Shown here piece by piece: positions 59,901 to 64,000 of a stretch of 64,000 nt of DNA. Within the stretch, counting starts at the first letter, position 1; every line of letters starts with the position of its first letter. The DNA lies in NCBI GenBank assembly GCA_965220075.1, contig OZ244806.1:124001-188000 (forward strand). Direction: 5' to 3'. Source of the DNA: G965220075 sp965220075. Its GTDB lineage: Bacteria > Chloroflexota > UBA11872. Position numbers and translations under genes: made by a program. The notes under the pieces are model-generated. The model saw nothing but the letters and a program-made list of their open reading frames with translations. It was not told the origin of the DNA and did not search any database.

Positions 59901-61399
59901 GTCTCGCGTTCCGCCAGTTAGTGAGCGCCGTCGCGGGCGCCGAGATCGTGCAGCCCGGCGCACGCGCGATCACGGGGGTGGCTTTCGACTCACGCGCGGT
60001 GTCGCAGGGCGACTGCTTCGTCTGCCGGCGCGGGCTGCGCGCGGACGGTCACGCGTTCGTCGCCCAGGCGCTGGCGGCCGGGGCCGCGGCGGTCGCGGCG
60101 GAGCGGCCCGTGCAAGTCCCAGAGGGCGTCGGTCTGGCCCTGGTGCCCGACGGGCGGCGCGCGCTGGCGGCGCTGGCGCGCCGGTTCTGGGGCGAGCCTG
60201 ACAGCGAGCTGGGACTGGTGGGGGTAACCGGCACGGACGGAAAAACCACCACCGCGCGCCTGATCGCCTGGATGCTGGGCGCCTACGGGGTCACGGCGGG
60301 CGAGATGACGACGGTAGGCGTGAGCATCGACAGGCAGGAGTTGGGCAAGTCCGGCAGGCTCACGACGCCGGAGGCGCCCGTGATCGCGGCGACCCTGCGG
60401 CGCATGGCCGGCGCCGACGTTGGATGGGCCGTGCTGGAAGTTGCCTCGCACGCGCTGGAGCTGGCGCGGGTCGACGGGCTGGCGTTCGATCGGGCGGTGA
60501 TAACGAACGTGACGCACGAGCACCTGGACCTGCACGGCGATCTGGCCGGGTACCGGCGTGCCAAGCGCCGGATCCTGGAGCTGCTGGACGCGGCCGAGCC
60601 CTCGCCCTATGGAAGAGCGGCCGTTCTGAACGCCGACGATCCAGTAGTAGCCGGCATGAGCGGCCACACGGCGAGCGAGGTCGTGTGGTTCGGCGCGTCG
60701 GCGCGCGCGGACGTGCGGGTCGAGCGCTATGACATTGACGGCGGCGCGCTGCTGATCGAAGGCGCTTCGCCGTGGGGCGCCTGGTCGGCCCAAACCTCTC
60801 TGCTGGGCAGCTGGAACGCGGCGAACGTGGCGGCCGCGGTTGCATGCGTGGGAACCATCACCGGCGACCCCGGTCCGGGCGCCGACGCGCTGCGCGAGTT
60901 CCCGCCGGTGCGAGGCCGCATGGAGCCGGTCGACTGCGGGCAGCCCTTTCGCGTGATAGTGGACTTCGCACACACCCCGCACGCGCTCGAAGCCTGCTTG
61001 CGCGAGCTGCGGGCAGGCACTGACGGGCGTTTGATCGTGGTGTTCGGCAGCGCGGGCGAGCAGGATCCGGCCAAGCGTCCCATGCTCGGCCGGGTGGCGG
61101 CGCGCCTGGCCGACCACGCCGTGATCGCCGACGAAGACCCGCGCGGCGAAGAGCCTGAAGCGATCGCGGCGGCCGTGGTCGGCGGCGCGCGCGAGTCGGG
61201 CCGGGACACGCCTTTCGACATCGTGCTGGACCGGCGGCTGGCGATACGGCACGCAATCGGGCTGGCGCGGCGCGGCGACACGCTGGTGCTGGCCGGCAAA
61301 GGCCACGAGCTGACCATCGAATACGCCGCCCGGCAGGAACCCTGGGACGAACGGCAAGTGGCGATCGAGGAGCTGGCGGCGATCGGGTTCGGCGCGTAG
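59897..61399 (+). CDS. murE: UDP-N-acetylmuramyl tripeptide synthase (MurE-like Mur ligase)
   Basis: 500 residues in three Mur domains. ITGVAFDSRAVSQGDCFV is the MurE N-terminal motif; GVTGTDGKTTTARL the ATP loop; EVASHALELARVDGL and FDRAVITNVTHEHLDLHG the central region; VDFAHTPHALEACL and VVFGSAGEQDPAKRP the C-terminal domain. The third-amino-acid motif reads EDPR in ADEDPRGEEP instead of DNPR; the Arg that fixes diaminopimelate is kept. The ATG overlaps the FemX-like stop as ATGA. Confidence 0.93.
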   Translation: MSLAFRQLVSAVAGAEIVQPGARAITGVAFDSRAVSQGDCFVCRRGLRADGHAFVAQALAAGAAAVAAERPVQVPEGVGLALVPDGRRALAALARRFWGEPDSELGLVGVTGTDGKTTTARLIAWMLGAYGVTAGEMTTVGVSIDRQELGKSGRLTTPEAPVIAATLRRMAGADVGWAVLEVASHALELARVDGLAFDRAVITNVTHEHLDLHGDLAGYRRAKRRILELLDAAEPSPYGRAAVLNADDPVVAGMSGHTASEVVWFGASARADVRVERYDIDGGALLIEGASPWGAWSAQTSLLGSWNAANVAAAVACVGTITGDPGPGADALREFPPVRGRMEPVDCGQPFRVIVDFAHTPHALEACLRELRAGTDGRLIVVFGSAGEQDPAKRPMLGRVAARLADHAVIADEDPRGEEPEAIAAAVVGGARESGRDTPFDIVLDRRLAIRHAIGLARRGDTLVLAGKGHELTIEYAARQEPWDERQVAIEELAAIGFGA

Positions 61400-61483
61400 C
61401 GGACGTCCCGGGGCGTTCGCGAAGGCGGTTGGCTACGCAGCCAGACTCACGCAAGGGCGGCCGGCGCCCTCACTCACGGACGC

Positions 61484-61960
61484 CTACGCCGAGCTCGTGC
61501 AGGCTCCCTCGGTGGGCGCGGCCCCGTTGGTGTTGAACGAGCTTCCGCAGCCGCAGGTGGACTCGGCGTTGGGGTTTCGGACCGTGAACCCGCGGCCCAT
61601 CATGCTGTCGATGAAGTCGACCTGCGCGCCGGCGAGCATGTGCACGCTGGAAGCGTCCAGGTACACGGCGACGCCCTGCGACTCGGTGATGATGTCGGTC
61701 GGCTCGGCCTGGCGCGCAAGCCCCATGCCGTACTGGAAGCCGGCGCAGCCGCCGCCCTCGACAGCCACCTTGAGCGCACCGTGAGCCTCGCCCTTGGACG
61801 CGAGGATCTCGCGAAAGGCGCGGGCGGCGCGCGGCGTCAACGACACGATCTCCTGTGGCGGGGCCGGGGGAGCGACGGCGGTAGGCAGGGCGATCCGATC
61901 CGGCCCGCGCGTGGCTTGCCCGCCCACCGGGAGAGAGATGCGATCACGCATTTTCAACAT
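61484..61960 (-). CDS. A-type iron-sulfur carrier (IscA/ErpA/HesB family)
   Basis: 158 residues. The core has LTPRAARAFREILASKG, LKVAVEGGGCAGFQYGM (first Cys) and NAESTCGCGSSFN (the CxC pair), the three conserved cysteines. About 35 extra N-terminal residues and a short C-terminal tail (TEGACTSSA with a fourth Cys) are added. It carries Fe-S clusters to client apoproteins. ATG 61960 or ATG 61951 may be used; GAGGG lies just upstream. Possible clients here include the Rieske proteins and the Rrf2 regulator. Confidence 0.92.
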   Translation of the reverse strand: MLKMRDRISLPVGGQATRGPDRIALPTAVAPPAPPQEIVSLTPRAARAFREILASKGEAHGALKVAVEGGGCAGFQYGMGLARQAEPTDIITESQGVAVYLDASSVHMLAGAQVDFIDSMMGRGFTVRNPNAESTCGCGSSFNTNGAAPTEGACTSSA

Positions 61961-62218
61961 GCCCTCTGGGGTCTTGATCCGACGGTCAAGCTTCGCCTTC
62001 GACGCTATCACGCGGAGCGGCCCAAAATCCAGCCGACAGCCTGCGTGCTGGTGGGTTCCCAGATTCACAAACGAAGTGCAACACCTCAGGGAGGTGTTGC
62101 CATGGGACCCCATCACACCCTGTCCAGCGCCCCGCTCCGACGCGGGCGGGCAGGGTGCGCGTATCCTGGGACAGTTCGCAAGGTCGTTTCCACGGATGGG
62201 CGGGACCGCATCGGCAAC
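61961..62218. other. Divergent intergenic region between Fe-S carrier and nrnA
   Basis: 258 bp with no convincing gene. Besides the hairpin at 62079-62099 there is GTGATCGC-type sequence near the Fe-S carrier start, but no fixed promoter. The segment GGTGTTGCACTTCG on the minus strand recalls insertion-sequence ends, without proof. Confidence 0.35.
62079..62099. repeat. Hairpin CAACACCTC-AGG-GAGGTGTTG
   Basis: A perfect 9-bp stem with a 3-nt loop, midway between divergent genes. Too far from either gene end to be a terminator; it may be an operator or part of a decayed mobile element. Confidence 0.5.
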
Positions 62219-63232
62219 ATGGCTATGCCTTTGTCGGCGCAGCGCCGGCGCGTAATCCACTACATCCAGTGCGCGCGGCGGCCGTTGATCGTGTCGCATC
62301 GCGATCCCGACCCCGACGCGGTCGGTTCGGCCCTGGCGCTGGCCGGGGCTATTGAGCAGCAAGGCGGACGGCCGCTGGTGGCGATGGACTCGCGCGGAGA
62401 GCTGGCCGCGCCGCTCAACGAGCTACCGGGCGCGGCCGAGATCGTTCCGCTGTGCGGCGAAGTAGCGGCCGGGCGGGGGCCGCACGGTGAGTTCGACGTG
62501 GTCTTCGTGGTGGATACGGCGGATCCGAGTCTGCTGGGGCCGGCGACGCTCAATCTGGACCGGCTGCTCGGCGGGAGACCGGTAGTGGTCGTCGACCACC
62601 ACGTCTCGAACCGGCGCTTCGGGACGGTGAACTACGTAGACCCACAGTCCGCCGCGACGGGGGAAGTCATTTGGTCGATCCTGGCCGAGGCCAAGGCGCC
62701 TGTTACTCCCGAGATGGCCACGAACCTACAGGCCGGCATAGTGGGCGACACGCTCGGATTCCAGATCGCCTCGACCACGCCCAGGACGCTGCGAGCGGCC
62801 GCGAACCTGGTGGAACGGGGCGGCCGGACGGATGGCGTTCCACGCCGCGTGCTGAAGGCCCACACGTTCATCGCCTTGCGATTGCTGGGAAGCGCGCTGG
62901 AGACGGCTCAGATCAGTGAGGACGGCCGCATCGTGTGGACCAGCGTGACGCGTGAAATGGCCGCCGCCATCGGCGCCGCCGTGGGAGAGTCGCAAGGGAT
63001 CGCGAATGAGTTGCAGGAAGTGGTGGGCGCCGACGCCGCCGCGGTGTTCTACGAGGTGCGCCCGCAACGAACCCGGGTGAGCCTGCGTTCCACCACACGA
63101 GCGATCAATGCAGTGGCGGAGCATTTTGGCGGCGGCGGTCACGCGCGTGCGGCCGGCTGTGTCATCGACGAGCCGCTGGCGACGGCCCGTGAGCATTTCC
63201 TGGCGCGACTGCGCAGCGAGCTCGCCCGCTAG
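62219..63232 (+). CDS. nrnA: Bifunctional oligoribonuclease/PAP phosphatase (NrnA, DHH family)
   Basis: 337 residues. DHH motifs: VSHRDPDPDAVGSALAL (I), VVDTADPS (II), VVVVDHHVSN (III) and GIVGDTLGF (IV). The DHHA1 domain ends with HFGGGGHARAAGCVI, which binds the nucleic acid. NrnA degrades 2-5 nt RNAs and can dephosphorylate 3'-phosphoadenosine 5'-phosphate. ATG 62219 or 62225 are possible starts. Divergent from the Fe-S carrier gene. Confidence 0.93.
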   Translation: MAMPLSAQRRRVIHYIQCARRPLIVSHRDPDPDAVGSALALAGAIEQQGGRPLVAMDSRGELAAPLNELPGAAEIVPLCGEVAAGRGPHGEFDVVFVVDTADPSLLGPATLNLDRLLGGRPVVVVDHHVSNRRFGTVNYVDPQSAATGEVIWSILAEAKAPVTPEMATNLQAGIVGDTLGFQIASTTPRTLRAAANLVERGGRTDGVPRRVLKAHTFIALRLLGSALETAQISEDGRIVWTSVTREMAAAIGAAVGESQGIANELQEVVGADAAAVFYEVRPQRTRVSLRSTTRAINAVAEHFGGGGHARAAGCVIDEPLATAREHFLARLRSELAR

Positions 63233-63304
63233 GCGCGAGGTACGCGCGCCGCCCGGCTGCGGTGGTAGGGCGCTGAGCGTATCGCCGATACTTGAAAAAG
63301 GCGC

Positions 63305-63310
63305 GATAAT
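63305..63310 (+). promoter_or_regulatory. Possible -10 box (GATAAT) before the last gene
   Basis: GATAAT lies 60 bp before the GTG at 63370; no -35 at the usual distance. Tentative. Confidence 0.35.
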
Positions 63311-63369
63311 GGTCCCCTGGCAACAAGGGGCGGTGATGCGCCAGGCTGCCTGATGAGTTACCCGAGGTC

Positions 63370-64000
63370 GTGAGACACATCAGATTCCCGCACGTGTGCG
63401 TCGGAGCACTCGTTATGGCGGCGCTGATGCTCGCCGCCTGCGGCGCGGCGCCGCCAGCGCAGGAAGCGCCCCCGGCGCCGCAAGGCACGCCGACCAGCGC
63501 GAGCGGCGCGGCCGAAAGCGGGCGGACGGCGGCGCCTCAAGCCACGCCCGCGCCGACGGCGCAACGCACGCCGACGAGCGCGGTGGTTGCGCGGCCCACG
63601 GCGGTGCGCACCGCAACGGCTCAACCGACCAGCCCGCCGGCTGACACGCCGGCGCCGCAAGCGACCCAAACGGCCACGCCTGAACCGCCCCGCACGCCGC
63701 CGCCCGACCCGACGCCGACGAGGCCCCCGACGCCCCCCGTGACGGTGACCGCGGCAACGCCCACGGCGACGCCCGCTGCAACGCCCGCGGAGACTCCGAC
63801 GTCGAGCCCCACGCCGACGCCGTCAGCGCCCCCGCCGCGCGCGCAGGTGGGCCGCGTGGCGACCACCCGGTCGGTGGACGGCCTGCAGCGTCCGGCCGAC
63901 GAGACCGACACGTTCAATCCAGGCGAACGCGTCTACGTCAGCGTCGAGTTCCGCGACGTGCGGGAGGGCGCGGTTCTCGGGTTCCGGTGGGAGTCCACGG
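63370..64000 (+). CDS. Lipoprotein with Pro/Thr-rich linker (C-terminus beyond window)
   Basis: 210 codons visible, GTG start, running off the window. The signal ALVMAALMLAACGAA holds a lipobox (LAAC). About 120 residues of a Pro/Thr/Ala-rich low-complexity linker (TPTPSAPPPRAQ and similar) follow, then a start of a folded domain (DTFNPGERVYVSVEFRDVREG). Likely a surface lipoprotein whose functional domain lies outside the window. The repeat-like DNA here reflects the coding linker. Confidence 0.75.
   Translation, partial: MRHIRFPHVCVGALVMAALMLAACGAAPPAQEAPPAPQGTPTSASGAAESGRTAAPQATPAPTAQRTPTSAVVARPTAVRTATAQPTSPPADTPAPQATQTATPEPPRTPPPDPTPTRPPTPPVTVTAATPTATPAATPAETPTSSPTPTPSAPPPRAQVGRVATTRSVDGLQRPADETDTFNPGERVYVSVEFRDVREGAVLGFRWEST

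Noticed and set aside
63480..63840. Apparent low-complexity repeat near the window end
   Set aside because: It encodes the Pro/Thr/Ala-rich linker of a lipoprotein in an open frame.

Overview
The window is a GC-rich, densely packed bacterial chromosome segment with about 57 protein genes. I see no rRNA, tRNA, CRISPR array or intact insertion sequence. The organism is most likely a Chloroflexota member, possibly an uncultured lineage of the SAR202 or Dehalococcoidia type. The grounds are two groEL genes, an HpnB-like hopanoid glycosyltransferase, paralogous amidohydrolases with Rieske partners, an enolase-superfamily enzyme, a phytanoyl-CoA-dioxygenase-like protein, and a menaquinone/isoprenoid and murein gene chain. 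This placement is inferred from gene content only.

Layout. 1-9300: a minus-strand run (GNAT, AI-2E-type permease, CinA/nucleotidyltransferase fusion, Rieske protein, amidohydrolase, M32 carboxypeptidase, SurE, methyltransferase), followed by a second amidohydrolase-Rieske pair on the plus strand. 9350-13150: a LarE-JAMM-Rrf2 sulfur/Fe-S operon, divergent from groEL-1, which has a CIRCE-like operator. 13240-23080: metal and redox genes (CDF, ZIP, two-domain multicopper oxidase and DtxR-type regulator on the minus strand; a thioredoxin-like protein; a CopC-CopD-cytochrome c fusion with a copper-protein-like neighbour). 23230-33420: ComEC-like hydrolase, proBA, an EF-G-like GTPase, M42 peptidase, groEL-2 with its own CIRCE-like operator, and a DapA-family aldolase. 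33450-44650: catabolic and surface genes (gamma-glutamyltransferase, SelA-like PLP enzyme, enolase-superfamily enzyme, M14 peptidase, HpnB-like glycosyltransferase, 2-hydroxyacid dehydrogenase, lipoprotein isoaspartyl methyltransferase), interrupted by a dead RAYT-type element. 44650-45380: a repeat-rich intergenic island. 45380-53600: PhyH, two tandem glycoside-hydrolase-like paralogues, cupin, lipoprotein, VOC protein, and an ABC-F ATPase behind a terminator-like attenuator. 53850-64000: rsmI, an unusual methionyl-tRNA synthetase, then tatD, polyprenyl synthase, menG/ubiE, FemX-like and murE in a tightly packed chain, an A-type Fe-S carrier, an NrnA-type DHH phosphoesterase and a lipoprotein cut by the window end.

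Main points for follow-up: (i) three genes (EF-G-like, CopC-CopD, TatD) whose expected N-termini fall on near-cognate codons ATC, CTG and ATA; (ii) a matched variant of the CIRCE operator at both groEL genes; (iii) an intrinsic terminator about 30 bp before the ABC-F start codon; (iv) a methionyl-tRNA synthetase with ELSQS in place of KMSKS; (v) two amidohydrolase-Rieske modules with overlapping genes; (vi) a 347-bp element with perfect 24-bp inverted ends around a broken RAYT fragment. Names rest on motifs and remembered family features; no database search was possible.
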